Source of the DNA: Chloroflexota bacterium | GTDB taxonomy: Bacteria > Chloroflexota > Dehalococcoidia > Lucifugimonadales > UBA3495 | Direction of reading: 5' to 3' | Length of the DNA: 64,000 nucleotides | NCBI GenBank assembly: GCA_009840135.1 | Contig: VXOH01000020.1 | Span: 1-64,000, forward strand | In this document: one piece after another, positions 17,471-27,618 of the stretch | Numbering within the stretch: the first letter of the stretch is position 1 | How the letters are laid out: the number at the start of each line of letters is the position of its first letter | Notes under the pieces: model-generated | What the model was told of the DNA's origin: nothing | Database searches by the model: none | Seen by the model: only the letters and a program-made list of their open reading frames with translations | Translations under genes and position numbers: made by a program

Positions 17471-18036
17471 GAGAGGCCAGGCAGGACCGGGTGACCGCCG
17501 CGGCGGGGAGCTTCCTCGCCGGGGAGGAAAGTCCGGGCTCCTCCGGACAGGGTGCTGGGTAACGCCCAGGCTTCTGCGCCAGTTTCGCGACTGCCGCAGG
17601 GGACGGAAAGTGGCACAGAAACATACCGCCTCCGAACGGGAATTAGGTTTAAGACTGCTTCGGACATTCCGGAACAGTTGCGAACCGAAAAGTCGGGGGT
17701 AAGGTTGAAATCGGACGGTAAGAGCGTCCGGTCGCCTGTGGTGACACAGCGACGGCCAAACCCCACCTGGAGCAAGGCCGAATAGGGGGACCATGGGCGT
17801 CCGGCTCGTCCCCGGGTTGGCTGCTTGACCCCGACGGCAACGTCGTCCGGCCCGCTCCGCCCGCCTAGGGGGAACGGGGCCGACTCCCGGGTTTGACCGT
17901 GGGCTTACTGCGGCCTGCCTGGCGAGGGGCTAGATAGATGGTCACCATCCCTCCGGCGCCGTCAGCCTTCTCCATGAAGTCCGGCGGCTTCTCGATGGGA
18001 AACAGAACCCGGCTTACAGGTCTTGCCGACCCTCTT
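17471..18036 (+). ncRNA. rnpB: RNase P RNA, unusually long
   Basis: Catalytic RNA of RNase P, which matures tRNA 5' ends. Conserved blocks are recognisable in order: GAGGAAAGTCCGGGCTCC (17524-17541), CAGGGTGCTGGGTAACGCCC, GGTAAGAGCGTCCGG, GGAGCAAGGCCGAATAGGGG, GGGTTGGCTGCTTGA, and the 3' block ACAGAACCCGGCTTA. Terminal helix P1 can be paired: GGCAGGACC (17481-17489) with GGTCTTGCC (18019-18027, one G-U). At roughly 565 nt it is far above the common 350-420 nt. The extra length lies in the P12 region and, mostly, between GCTTGA and CTAGAT and between CTAGAT and ACAGAACCC, i.e. around P18/P19. End positions are approximate. The ORFs listed across it are spurious. Confidence 0.95.
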
Positions 18037-18097
18037 CCCTTTCATTTCCCTTCAAAATCTCCCCTTCCTTCAATTACAGGCAAATACAGGAGACGAC

Positions 18098-18871
18098 ATG
18101 GTAAGAACCAACTTGACCAAGGCAAAAATCAACAACGGCGAGGTAGCCCTGGGCGCCAGCATCAACTTCTACGCCCCGGGACTGGTGGAACTCTACGGCG
18201 TCATGGGCTTCGACTGGGTATGGATTGACTGCGAGCACGGGTCGTCCAACGACTCCGAGACGGAAAACATGGTCCGCGCCGCGGAGTTGTACGACCTTAC
18301 CCCCATCTGCCGCATACCCAACGCCTATCCTTCCACTATCCTTCGTTTCCTCGACCGCGGAGCCCAGGGGCTCATAGTTCCCCACATTTCCACCCCCGAA
18401 GAAGCGGAGGGCGTCGCCAGGGCCTCGCATCACTACCCCGACGGAGACCGCAGCAGCGCCACCGGAGGCCGCACCAACCGGTTTGGCGCCGGGCTGTCCA
18501 CCCCCGAATATTACGCCTCCGCCAATCGAGAGGTGCTGGTTATCGTTATGATTGAGACTCCGGAAGCGGTGGAAAACGTGCGGGCGATAGCCTCCGTTCC
18601 GGGCGTGGATGCCCTGCTGGTGGGCAGCAGCGACCTGACCCAGACCATGGGCATGGCATCTCCCGCCGAGCTGGACGCCGCCATCGACAAGGTTATCGAG
18701 GGCACCAAGGCTGAGGGCAAGGCCATCGGTGTGGCTGGCGCGGGCATGTCGCTGAATAACGTTCCGCGCTTCCAGCACTTCGCGGGAAGGGGCGTGCAAC
18801 TGATGTCCATCGGCGCCCAGGACATGATAAGGAGCGGCGGCGACGGTTTTCTGAAGACCATGCGGGGGTAA
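18098..18871 (+). CDS. HpcH/HpaI-family aldolase
   Basis: Class II pyruvate-type aldolase/citrate lyase family, 257 aa, cleaving 2-keto-3-deoxy sugar acids or 4-hydroxy-2-oxo acids (exact substrate unknown). Family motifs are GFDWVWIDCEHG, the metal/substrate strand VIVMIETPEAVENVRAIASVPGVDALLVGSSDLTQTMG and RGAQGLIVPHISTPEEA. The start ATG at 18098 follows CAGGAGA; the ORF track's 18023 lies inside the RNase P RNA. Together with the gluconolactonase-like, FAH-family and aldehyde dehydrogenase genes it points to sugar-acid or aromatic-acid catabolism in this organism. Confidence 0.92.
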   Translation: MVRTNLTKAKINNGEVALGASINFYAPGLVELYGVMGFDWVWIDCEHGSSNDSETENMVRAAELYDLTPICRIPNAYPSTILRFLDRGAQGLIVPHISTPEEAEGVARASHHYPDGDRSSATGGRTNRFGAGLSTPEYYASANREVLVIVMIETPEAVENVRAIASVPGVDALLVGSSDLTQTMGMASPAELDAAIDKVIEGTKAEGKAIGVAGAGMSLNNVPRFQHFAGRGVQLMSIGAQDMIRSGGDGFLKTMRG

Positions 18872-18989
18872 AGTCAGGCGGAACGCGCTATGGGCAGTTC
18901 GTCCCACTGTCCTGTAAAATGCTAAACAAACGCCGATTAACTCTGCCTGGCCACAATTTTCTGCAGGGCGGAGCTACCAGAGGTCAGCC

Positions 18990-19685
18990 ATGACCACCAG
19001 ACAGACAAACAAGCGCAAGAAATCGGAACAGCAGCAATTCGTGCTGCCCGATATCCCGGAGCGTGACCCTGACGACATGACCAGTTCCAAGCACCTGTCC
19101 CGGAACGGCAATCATCACCATCTGATGCAGCACTTGGGTAAGCAGGAAACCACCATTGTGTCGGGAGAAATGTACATTACGCCGGCTCCGGGCTCGGAAA
19201 TGCGCTACCCCGACCTGATGGTCGTCTTCGATTCAGACCCGGTCGCCTACGAGAGAAGCAACGGCTACATCATTTCCCAGCAGCGCAAGCCACCGGACTT
19301 CGTCCTGGAAATAGCATCGCGAACCACGGCCACCATAGATACCACCGAGAAGCGGGACTGGTATGCGTCGCTGGGAGTACCCGAGTACTGGCGCTTTGAT
19401 GAGACCGGCGAGTTTCATGGAACACCGCTGGCCGGGGACAGGCTGGTGGATGGCGCGTATGAACCCATAGCGATAGAGACGGTGGAAGAAGGAGTATTGC
19501 AGGGGTTCTGCGCCGTTCTAAACCTCTACATCAGGTGGGAACGTGGAGAACTGCGCTGGCACGATCCGGCAACAGGTCAGGAAATCCCCACTTTCCTGCA
19601 GGAACGGGATGCCCGTCTGGCTGCGGAAGCCCGCGTTAGGCAACTGGAGGAGGAACTGGCCAGAAGAGAGGCGGGCTCCCGGTAA
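18990..19685 (+). CDS. Uma2-family (DUF820) putative endonuclease
   Basis: Protein of 231 aa in the Uma2/DUF820 family, which has a PD-(D/E)XK nuclease-type fold. The core acids are in RYPDLMVVFDSDP and KPPDFVLEIASRTTA, with the following KRDWYASLGVPEYWRFDE typical of the family. The C-terminal 30 residues (RDARLAAEARVRQLEEELA) form a coiled coil seen in many Uma2 proteins. The N-terminal 25 residues are Lys/Gln-rich. Uma2 genes are usually multi-copy and of unknown biological role; a second copy is at 40615-41277. The start is supported by GAGG upstream. Confidence 0.85.
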   Translation: MTTRQTNKRKKSEQQQFVLPDIPERDPDDMTSSKHLSRNGNHHHLMQHLGKQETTIVSGEMYITPAPGSEMRYPDLMVVFDSDPVAYERSNGYIISQQRKPPDFVLEIASRTTATIDTTEKRDWYASLGVPEYWRFDETGEFHGTPLAGDRLVDGAYEPIAIETVEEGVLQGFCAVLNLYIRWERGELRWHDPATGQEIPTFLQERDARLAAEARVRQLEEELARREAGSR

Positions 19686-19947
19686 CCCGATTATCCAGCA
19701 CGATGGGGCCCTGTTTTCAGGCAGCCTTCCTCTGGCGGCGCACTTCCTCCACCGACGGGTCAGGCTTGACCGGATGGACCGGATAGGAGCGAAACCCAGC
19801 ATTCCCGGTTGCTGAAAACCGCCGCAAACGCTATCATTACTCTCTTAGCCAGATTTCAGCCAACCATATCTGGCTGTTAACGCTGGGCTCGAGGGCGCAA
19901 ACCGGCATTTCGAGAGCGGCGAAATTACCGAGGACATTGCTTACCTG

Positions 19948-20595
19948 ATGTACCTGGATCTGCACAGCCACTCCGTTTCTTCCGACGACTCCCGCGCCAC
20001 CGTTGAACAATACGTGAAATGGATCCACGTCCTGCGAAGCAAGCGGGGCTACACCATTGACGGCTTCGTTCTTACCGAGCACCGCAAGTTCGACTTCGAC
20101 AAAGACTACTCCCAGCTTGCCACCGAGTACGACGTGCTTATCATGAAAGCCTCGGAACTGGACACCCGATACGGGCATGTCCTCGTTTACGGTGTAACAG
20201 AAGGTTTGGCCAAGGATATTGACCTGGGCGACGTCAAGATGGACGCCCGGGAACTGATTAAAGCGGCCCGCCACCACGGGGCCATCGCCGTTCCGGCCCA
20301 CCCCGGCCGCTTTGGCATCGGGCTGGTGGACTATATGGACCAGGGTGAGACTTTCCCCGACCTCGAAATAGTGGAGCGCGTGAACGGCGGCAGCCGGGCC
20401 GGGGAAAATGAACGGGCCGCCGCCTTGTGCGATGAGCACAATTACCTGGGCACCGGCGGCAGCGACGCTCACCTCGCCAGCCACCTGGGGTCCTGCGTCA
20501 CTTCATTCCCGACCGAGGTACGGAACGAGCGGCAGCTCGTGGAAGCCCTGCTGACCGGCGACTTTAGCCCCGTGTGGTTGAAGGACGTCAATTAG
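19948..20595 (+). CDS. PHP-domain metal-dependent phosphoesterase-like protein
   Basis: Protein of 215 aa with PHP-domain metal-binding motifs: YLDLHSHSVSSDD at the N-terminus, VLTEHRKFDFD, the KASELDTRYGHVLVYG strand, AVPAHPGRFG, and a late GTGGSDAHLASHLG. All metal ligands expected for a PHP (trinuclear) phosphoesterase appear present. Substrate unknown (nucleotide, phosphoester or polymer). A hairpin (AGCCAGAT / ATCTGGCT, 19848-19876) lies in the leader without a T-run. The 262-base gap upstream holds no gene. Confidence 0.88.
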   Translation: MYLDLHSHSVSSDDSRATVEQYVKWIHVLRSKRGYTIDGFVLTEHRKFDFDKDYSQLATEYDVLIMKASELDTRYGHVLVYGVTEGLAKDIDLGDVKMDARELIKAARHHGAIAVPAHPGRFGIGLVDYMDQGETFPDLEIVERVNGGSRAGENERAAALCDEHNYLGTGGSDAHLASHLGSCVTSFPTEVRNERQLVEALLTGDFSPVWLKDVN

Positions 20596-20709
20596 CGATT
20601 CCATTCCGCTAGTCGGCGCGAATTCCCCCTCGTGACCGTCTTCTGACGGGCAACTCTTTTGCGAGCATCATCGCCAACTCTTGGATTGAACGAAGAGGAG
20701 TCTCCTTCG

Positions 20710-21159
20710 ATGACCATGGAACTGGAATACAATCGGGACCTCTATGGGGTGGAGCATGAGGCGGGTCCCTTTGAGATTACCGCCGAACTAATCCAGACCT
20801 TTAACCGCAGCATCGGAGAGAGCAGTCCCATGTACACCGATGCAGCGACGGCCCAGGCTGCGGGTTATGGCGGCGTCCTGGCCCCACCCACCCTGGTCAC
20901 CATGCTGGTGAGGAACGTGGAACTGCCGGACATAGACCTGAAGTTCGGCCGCATGCGCTTCCATGCCGGCCAGCGGGTCCAGTCCAGGGCTCCGATAGTG
21001 GCAGGGGACAGCCTGATGGCATCCTCCCACCTGAAAGAGGTCTATCCCAAGACGGGGCGCAGCGGCACCATGGTGTTCACGGTTTGGGAGACCACCTTCA
21101 CCAACCAGGACGGCGTAGTGGTTGCCGACGTCCAGGAATCCTACGCATCCCGGGAGTAA
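20710..21159 (+). CDS. MaoC/FAS1-like dehydratase, first of a pair
   Basis: Hot-dog-fold protein of 149 aa resembling the N-terminal MaoC dehydratase domain (FAS1-like). Family features are an early FEITAELIQTFNRSIGESSPMYTD, then GYGGVLAPPTLVTMLV. Start: ATG at 20710 after GAGGAG, not the ORF-track 20659. The stop overlaps the start of the next hot-dog gene (TAATG), indicating translational coupling; the two probably form a heteromeric enoyl/hydroxyacyl hydratase acting on CoA-type substrates, as in split MaoC pairs. Substrate unknown. Confidence 0.85.
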   Translation: MTMELEYNRDLYGVEHEAGPFEITAELIQTFNRSIGESSPMYTDAATAQAAGYGGVLAPPTLVTMLVRNVELPDIDLKFGRMRFHAGQRVQSRAPIVAGDSLMASSHLKEVYPKTGRSGTMVFTVWETTFTNQDGVVVADVQESYASRE

Positions 21160-21611
21160 TGCGGAACATGCCTGAACAAAACGGACCCTACTTTGAGGAT
21201 GTTGACCTGGGCGATGAAATAGGGCCGATAGAACTGGTGGCTACGGATGAGAATGTAACCACCTTCTGCGAGCTCTGGGGCAACCCCATGCCCAACCGCT
21301 TTACCAGCCAGGAAATTGCGGAAAAGTCCGGCCTGCCCGGCCCCATCGTGCCCGGGGTCATGAGCATGGCCATTATGAGCCAGGCCCTCACCGACTGGGC
21401 TGGGCCCGAGTCTCTGAAAGACCTGGACCTGGTTTTTCGCCTGCCCATCCCCCACAACAAGCCCCTGTTTATTTCGGCCACGGTCATTGATACCAGGCAG
21501 GAAGAAGGCAACAACGTCGTAGAGTGCGATGTGCTCATGACAGGCACGGCCGGCGAACGCTACGTGGGTGGCACGGCCTTGCTTTCGTTGCCAAGCAGTG
21601 AGGAGCAATAA
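21159..21611 (+). CDS. MaoC-like dehydratase, second of a pair
   Basis: Hot-dog-fold protein of about 150 aa. FEDVDLGDEIGPIELVATDENVTTFCELWG is the usual MaoC N-terminus, and GLPGPIVPGVMSMAIMSQALTDW occupies the place of the hydratase motif, although the catalytic His of the classic hydratase motif is not evident, so the active site may be shared with its partner. The start at 21159 overlaps the previous stop by one base; a second ATG at 21168 is also possible. It is followed, again with a TAATG overlap, by a small hypothetical gene, giving a three-gene coupled set. Confidence 0.83.
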   Translation: MRNMPEQNGPYFEDVDLGDEIGPIELVATDENVTTFCELWGNPMPNRFTSQEIAEKSGLPGPIVPGVMSMAIMSQALTDWAGPESLKDLDLVFRLPIPHNKPLFISATVIDTRQEEGNNVVECDVLMTGTAGERYVGGTALLSLPSSEEQ

Positions 21612-21904
21612 TGAGCATTTCTGACATTGAGTGGTGGGATCCGCCCAGGAAAATCATGATCAAGTTGGAGCCCCACCAGATCAAACGCATGCCCCTGGGT
21701 CATGATACTTTCATCGTAATGGAATTTGGAGGGCGTCAATTCGATGCCCTGATTCCTACTTCCACTATCGTGGACAACAAGTATGCGCCTGCTATGCTGG
21801 CAGGAAAGAATGGCGACAGAATCATAATCTATTTTCCGATAAGCAACGAAGGAAGGCCTACCTGGGAACTGACAGATGCGGAACTGGAAAGCATCACTGC
21901 CTGA
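21611..21904 (+). CDS. Small hypothetical protein coupled to the MaoC pair
   Basis: Unrecognised 97 aa soluble protein, with no membrane segment. It contains ESHT-free beta-type sequence such as HDTFIVMEFGGRQFDALIP and GDRIIIYFPISNEGRPTWEL, and ends with an acidic tail. GTGAGGAGC precedes the ATG, which overlaps the previous stop (TAATG). The base composition is somewhat more AT-rich than its neighbours. No function is proposed. Confidence 0.7.
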   Translation: MSISDIEWWDPPRKIMIKLEPHQIKRMPLGHDTFIVMEFGGRQFDALIPTSTIVDNKYAPAMLAGKNGDRIIIYFPISNEGRPTWELTDAELESITA

Positions 21905-21943
21905 GGGTCAAGAGGACCTGTTACACAATAGGAAGGGGGAAGC

Positions 21944-22480
21944 ATGATTCTTTCGGATCTCCAGATACTGGAAATGTTGGATTCTGGAGATTTGGTAATA
22001 ACGCCCTTTAGTTCAGACAGTGGGTCCATTCAACCAGCTTCAATTGACCTTCGCCTGGGACCAACCATATCCGACCCGGGCACTAATCCTGTGGAGGGCA
22101 TATACGTCGACCCCAATAAGCTGGACGTGAGCAGCTTTATACGTTCCCAGTCGGAAACTAGAGACATTAGCGGGGAACCCCTTTTCCTTCATCCCAGGCA
22201 GTTTGTGATAGGTGCTACCCTCGAACATGTAACTCTGTCCACCAGACTGGGCGCCAGGGTAGATGGCAAGAGCAGGCTGGCAAGACTGGGTGTGGGAGTC
22301 CATATCACCGCTCCCAAAATAGACCCGGGTTTCTCCAATTACATTACCCTGGAGATTTTCAACCTGGGGCCCTGGACCATCATGCTTCAGAATGAAATGG
22401 AAGTCTGTTCCTTGATCCTGGAGCCCCTGGGACGACCGGCCCTGCGGGGATACGAGGGCGCGTTTCAGGGAAGCAGTTGA
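21944..22480 (+). CDS. dcd: dCTP deaminase/dUTPase-family protein
   Basis: Protein of 178 aa in the trimeric dCTP deaminase/dUTPase family, making dUMP precursors or cleaning dUTP. Family motifs are SIQPASIDLRLG near residue 28, DGKSRLARLGVGVH (usual RSSLARLG), TAPKIDPGFSNYITLEIFNLGP and LQNEMEVCSLILEPL. The order and spacing match Dcd, where the Glu of ITLEI is catalytic. Whether it deaminates dCTP, hydrolyses dUTP or does both cannot be told by eye. The start has AGGAAGGGGGA upstream. Confidence 0.85.
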   Translation: MILSDLQILEMLDSGDLVITPFSSDSGSIQPASIDLRLGPTISDPGTNPVEGIYVDPNKLDVSSFIRSQSETRDISGEPLFLHPRQFVIGATLEHVTLSTRLGARVDGKSRLARLGVGVHITAPKIDPGFSNYITLEIFNLGPWTIMLQNEMEVCSLILEPLGRPALRGYEGAFQGSS

Positions 22481-22590
22481 ACCCGGATTGCCACTCTTGG
22501 CCACTAAGGGTTTCAGAATGATGGAGCGTTAAAGGCGGGTTTGGTAGCAGGAGTAATGTCCCTCCTGGTGAGAAATAGCGAGGCAATAAA

Positions 22591-23451
22591 ATGTACGACC
22601 TCAACGGCAAAATTGCTATAGTAACCGGCGCCGGCGGCCGTCACGGCATCGGCCGATCCATCGCCACTCGCCTGGCCCGGGAAGGCGCCGATGTCGTGGT
22701 TACCGATATTGCCGCCTCGCTGGACGCCATCCGCACCGAGGACCGCCTCGATGGCTGGGAGGGCCTGCCCAGCGTGGTCAGGGAGATTGAGGCGGAAGGC
22801 AGGCAATCCCTGGGCATCTTCTCCGACGTTTCCGACAGCGCCCAGGTGGACGACATGATCCAGCAGGTTCTGGACCGCTTCGGCAAAATTGACATCCTCG
22901 TCAACAACGCCGGTTCCCGCCCGGGGCGTGACCGGGTTCCGGTGGTGGATCTGGAGGAAGACGCCTTTGACGAGGTGATGCGAGTAAATGTCCGTGGTAC
23001 CTACCTTTGCTCCCGGGCTGTGGCCCGCCACATGGTAGCGCGGAGCGAAGCAGGCAACGGGGGCGGCAAGATCATAATCATCTCTTCCGGCGCCGGCAAG
23101 CGGGGCATCGCTCGCTACGCCGTTTATTGCGCCTCCAAGTTCGCCCTGGTGGGATTCACCCAGGCCCTGGCCCAGGAAATGGCGGCCCACAAGGTCAACG
23201 TCAACGCCATCTGCCCCGGGCTTGTGGACACCGAGCGGGTGGACTTCATCGCCGCCGCCCTGGCCGCTGAAGGGGAATCGGCCGAGGAACACCGCGCCGT
23301 AATGGTTCAGGAGCGTTCGACCCGGGTTCCCATGGGTCGCATTGCCCAGGGCGACGACATCGCCAGGATGGCGGCCTTCCTGGCCTCCTCCGAGTCCGAC
23401 TACATGACCGGCCTGTCCATCAGCGTTTCCGGCGGCTCGGAGATGAACTAG
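22591..23451 (+). CDS. SDR-family NAD(P)-dependent oxidoreductase
   Basis: Classical short-chain dehydrogenase of 286 aa. The cofactor loop is IVTGAGGRHGIGRSIATRLA (variant TGxxxxxGIG with inserted RH), VVTDIA marks the end of beta-2, ILVNNAGSRPGRD the NNAG motif, and IIISSGAGKRGIARYAVYCASK the Ser and YxxxK catalytic residues. The C-terminal NAICPGLVDTERVDFI and MTGLSISVSGGSEMN are family-typical. Asp at the end of beta-2 suggests preference for NAD. Substrate unknown. The start follows a weak GAGG site. Confidence 0.9.
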   Translation: MYDLNGKIAIVTGAGGRHGIGRSIATRLAREGADVVVTDIAASLDAIRTEDRLDGWEGLPSVVREIEAEGRQSLGIFSDVSDSAQVDDMIQQVLDRFGKIDILVNNAGSRPGRDRVPVVDLEEDAFDEVMRVNVRGTYLCSRAVARHMVARSEAGNGGGKIIIISSGAGKRGIARYAVYCASKFALVGFTQALAQEMAAHKVNVNAICPGLVDTERVDFIAAALAAEGESAEEHRAVMVQERSTRVPMGRIAQGDDIARMAAFLASSESDYMTGLSISVSGGSEMN

Positions 23452-23569
23452 GCTATCCGGCACACCCAATCCAGGGCGACAACAAGGGTCGCCCCTGCAG
23501 TTGATGTTGTAGGGGCAGCCCTTGTGGCTGACCTTTCCACCAGCCAGAACTGGTTACAGGATATAAACC

Positions 23570-23860
23570 ATGCCCCTTGACCGCGCCGACGTTGAACACA
23601 TAGCCGCCCTGGCCCGTATCGGCCTGACCGAGGAAGAGATAGCCACTTTCCAGGAGCAGCTATCCAACATTCTCGACCAGTTCGAGTTGCTCAAACAGCT
23701 GGACACCAGTTCAGTGGCGCCTACCGGCCATGCCGTGGAGGTAAGCTCGGTGATGCGGGAAGATGAACCCGCTGAACCGCTCAGCGCCGAAGACACCCTG
23801 CTGAACGCTCCCCGCCGCCGGGATGATTTCTTCCAGGTAAAGGCGGTACTGGAAGAGTAA
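23570..23860 (+). CDS. gatC: Asp/Glu-tRNA amidotransferase subunit C
   Basis: GatC, 96 aa, the small subunit that stabilises the GatA/GatB interface in Gln- and Asn-tRNA formation. It shows the family pattern DVEHIAALARIGLTEEEIATFQEQLSNILDQFELLKQLDT, then VMREDEPAEPLSAEDTLLNAPRR and an ending rich in F/V (FFQVKAVLEE). It is followed by gatA after 185 bases that hold a GAGCTTGTCGAA repeat. gatB is not in the window. Confidence 0.95.
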   Translation: MPLDRADVEHIAALARIGLTEEEIATFQEQLSNILDQFELLKQLDTSSVAPTGHAVEVSSVMREDEPAEPLSAEDTLLNAPRRRDDFFQVKAVLEE

Positions 23861-23904
23861 TAACCTTCCCCGCGCCCGGGAACCGTCGAAAAAAGCAAAA
23901 TCTC

Positions 23905-23972
23905 GAAACCGCTAATCCTGAGCTTGTCGAAGGATCATCCAGTGCCCGTCCAAGGATCATCCTGAGCCCCTG
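23905..23972. repeat. GAGCTTGTCGAA-type repeat with direct duplication
   Basis: AATCCTGAGCTTGTCGAAGGATCATCC is followed by CCAAGGATCATCCTGAGCCC, a partly inverted copy. It belongs to the dispersed foldback family and separates gatC from gatA. A related short repeat, TAGGGGCAGCCCTTGTGGCTG, occurs just upstream of gatC (23509-23535) and again at 58992-59020. Confidence 0.6.
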
Positions 23973-24045
23973 TTACCCGGCCCAGCAAGCCCGCCACCGG
24001 CAGCTTGAGAAGATTTCCCAATTTGGTTAGGAGGGATGCTCCCCT

Positions 24046-25503
24046 TTGTCCGAACTCTGGCAATTAACCTTACAAGAGGCCCGGGCCGGACTGGATGCCC
24101 GGGCTTTCAGCGCTGTGGAACTTGCCCGTGCCTGCTTTGAAAGAATCGCTCAAGTAGAAGAGCGGGTCAAATCCTACGTCACCATAACCGAGTCCCACGC
24201 CCTGCAACAGGCCGAGGCGGCGGACAAGGCCATTTCCGAGGGCCTGGGCAATACCCTGACCGGCATTCCGGTGCAGATTAAGGACCTCATCTGCACCAAA
24301 GGCATTCGGACTACCTGCTCCTCCCGCATGCTGGAAAACTACGTGCCCGTGTACGATGCCGCGGTCACCGAAAAACTGTTCGTTCAGGGAGCGGTGCTGC
24401 TGGGCAAGGGCAACATGGATGAGTTCGCCATGGGTTCATCATGCGAGAACTCGGCCTTCTTCCCTACACGAAATCCCTGGGACCTGGAGCGAGTGCCCGG
24501 CGGGAGCAGTGGTGGAGCCGCCGCCGCGGTGGCTGCCGATGAAGCTATTGTCGCCCTGGGTTCCGACACCGGGGGCAGCATTCGCCAGCCGGCTTCCCTG
24601 TGCGGCGTGGTGGGCATCAAACCCACCTACGGCCGGGTCAGTCGCTACGGCCTCATAGCCTTCGCCTCTTCCCTGGACCAGATCGGCCCGGTGGGCAAGG
24701 ACGTTACCGATTGCGCCCTGGCCCTCAATGCCATTGCCGGTTACGATCCCCGGGACTCCACCTCCCTCAACCTGCCCGCTACCGACTTCACCGCCGGTCT
24801 GACGGGAGACATCAAGGGAATGAAGCTGGGAATACCCAGTGAGTATTTCGTGGAGGGTATGGAACCCGGGGTGCGGAGGGCGGTGGAATCCGCCATCAAG
24901 CAGCTGGAGGGCCTGGGAGCTTCGGTAGAACCGGTATCACTCCCCACCACCGAATATGCCCTGGCCTGCTACTACATCATCGCCCCGTCCGAGTGCTCGG
25001 CCAACCTGGCCCGGTACGATGGGGTGAAGTTTGGGTACTCCTACCAGGACACCTCTGATATGTGGGAAGCCATGGAACGCACCCGACAGCTTGGATTCGG
25101 GCCCGAGGTCAAGCGGCGCATAATGCTGGGCGCCTACGCCCTGTCCGCCGGTTACTATGATGCCTACTACCTCAAGGCCCAGCAGGTTCGCACCCTGATC
25201 CGCCAGGACTTCGCCCAGGTCTTCGAGCAGGTGGACGCCCTGGTTACCCCCACGTCACCGGTGGTGGCCTTCCCCCTGGGCGACAAGACCGCCGACCCGG
25301 TGCAGATGTACCTGATTGACGTCTGCACCCTGCCCATCAACATCGCCGGCCTTCCCGCCATTTCCGTCCCTTGCGGCTTCTCTGAGGGCCTTCCTGTAGG
25401 AATGCAGCTTATCGGTCCCCATCTCTCTGAAGACCGCCTTTTGAACATAGCCTACGCCTACGAACAGGCTACGGAATGGCACAAGGCCAGGCCCGGGATA
25501 TAG
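24046..25503 (+). CDS. gatA: Asp/Glu-tRNA amidotransferase subunit A
   Basis: GatA, 485 aa, the glutaminase/amidase subunit that feeds ammonia for transamidation of Glu-tRNA(Gln)/Asp-tRNA(Asn). Triad: Lys near 79 in [12 protein letters not shown], and the cis-Ser/Ser loop [15 protein letters not shown] near 152-166, followed by [31 protein letters not shown], an almost invariant GatA block. The start is a TTG preceded by TAGGAGGGA; no in-frame ATG is nearby. Presence of gatCA together with asnS suggests that the pathway serves Gln-tRNA rather than Asn-tRNA formation (inference). Confidence 0.96.
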   Translation: MSELWQLTLQEARAGLDARAFSAVELARACFERIAQVEERVKSYVTITESHALQQAEAADKAISEGLGNTLTGIPVQIKDLICTKGIRTTCSSRMLENYVPVYDAAVTEKLFVQGAVLLGKGNMDEFAMGSSCENSAFFPTRNPWDLERVPGGSSGGAAAAVAADEAIVALGSDTGGSIRQPASLCGVVGIKPTYGRVSRYGLIAFASSLDQIGPVGKDVTDCALALNAIAGYDPRDSTSLNLPATDFTAGLTGDIKGMKLGIPSEYFVEGMEPGVRRAVESAIKQLEGLGASVEPVSLPTTEYALACYYIIAPSECSANLARYDGVKFGYSYQDTSDMWEAMERTRQLGFGPEVKRRIMLGAYALSAGYYDAYYLKAQQVRTLIRQDFAQVFEQVDALVTPTSPVVAFPLGDKTADPVQMYLIDVCTLPINIAGLPAISVPCGFSEGLPVGMQLIGPHLSEDRLLNIAYAYEQATEWHKARPGI

Positions 25504-25546
25504 GTCATCGTCGTGGTATAATGTGGTGACACAGCGGAGGTCTGCA

Positions 25547-25903
25547 ATGAGCATCTTCCATTATCCACTGGAAGTCACCGGCCCGGACACCAGCGGGTTC
25601 CAGGAGGTAATTGCCCTGGTTGACACCGGCGCTACTTTTGCCCAGATCCCCGCGCCGCTGCTCCAAAACCTGGGTGTCCTACCCACCGAGACTGTCAGAT
25701 TCCGCTTGGCCAACGGCTCCAGCATACAGCGAGCTATCGGCGAGACCCAGGTGCGCATCGAGGGGCAAATCGTCAATACCGTGGTTGTTTTTGGCGAAGA
25801 CAACGCCGATGCGCTTCTGGGCGTTTACACCCTGGAGCGGGCCCTCCTGGCGGTGGACCCTGCCGGCCAGCGGCTTATCCCCACCGACGCTTTGTTGGTT
25901 TAG
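25547..25903 (+). CDS. Small retropepsin-like (clan AA) aspartic protease-family protein
   Basis: Single-domain protein of 118 aa. The active-site motif is ALVDTGATFAQIP near residue 25 (DTGA, as in retropepsins), followed by RFRLANGSS, GETQVRIEGQ and the second hydrophobic-Gly ALLGVYTLERALLAVDPAGQRLIP, the family ending. Clan AA enzymes of this size must dimerise to make an active site. Three relatives lie at 30019, 48437 and 48924. The ATG at 25547 has GGAGG at good spacing. It lies between gatA and asnS with its own ribosome site. Biological role unknown. Confidence 0.8.
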   Translation: MSIFHYPLEVTGPDTSGFQEVIALVDTGATFAQIPAPLLQNLGVLPTETVRFRLANGSSIQRAIGETQVRIEGQIVNTVVVFGEDNADALLGVYTLERALLAVDPAGQRLIPTDALLV

Positions 25904-26030
25904 CCATCGTTTGTTCCTCACCGCCTGCACTTTCTCCCGCCATGCAATGGGAAAAGCCGGAACCGCTACCCTTTCCCTCCCTGCCCCTCAATGCTAGAAT
26001 CGGGGCAGTTGGTACGGGGGAGGTATCAAT

Positions 26031-27428
<1,398 letters not shown>

Positions 27429-27443
27429 GGGGCCTCAATAGGT

Positions 27444-27560
27444 CCCTTCCCCCTTGATGGGGTAAGGTTAGGATGGGGGTGACAGCTTGCCGGAGACCCA
27501 TTCCCCCTCACCCTGACCCTCTCCCGCCAGGGGCGAGGGGACTTGTTCAGACCTTCCTTA
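27444..27560. repeat. 117-bp dispersed repeat, copy 1
   Basis: Runs from CCCTTCCCCCTTGATGGGG through GGTTAGGATGGGGGTGACAG, CCCTGACCCTCTCCCGCC and ends with TTCAGACCTTCCTTA. It matches 28961-29078 over its full length. Each half can fold on itself (CCCTT..AAGG; CTCTCCCGCC..GGCGAGGGG). Partial copies occur at 7715-7775, 33100-33170 and 53546-53590. Confidence 0.75.
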
Positions 27561-27573
27561 GATCCCCTGCATT

Positions 27574-27608
27574 GGCGGGATAGACGGGATAGACGGGATA
27601 GACGGGAC
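27574..27608. repeat. 10-bp tandem repeat GGGATAGACG
   Basis: The unit GGGATAGACG occurs three times in a row followed by a partial copy, about 10 bases before the ATG of the YbaK-type gene. It occupies the place of the ribosome-binding site, so copy number could affect translation of that gene. Confidence 0.7.
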
Positions 27609-27618
27609 CAAGGTAACA

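Noticed and set aside
17552-17794. Several ORFs on both strands across 17.4-18.0 kb
   Set aside because: The region is the RNase P RNA; the ORFs are incidental.
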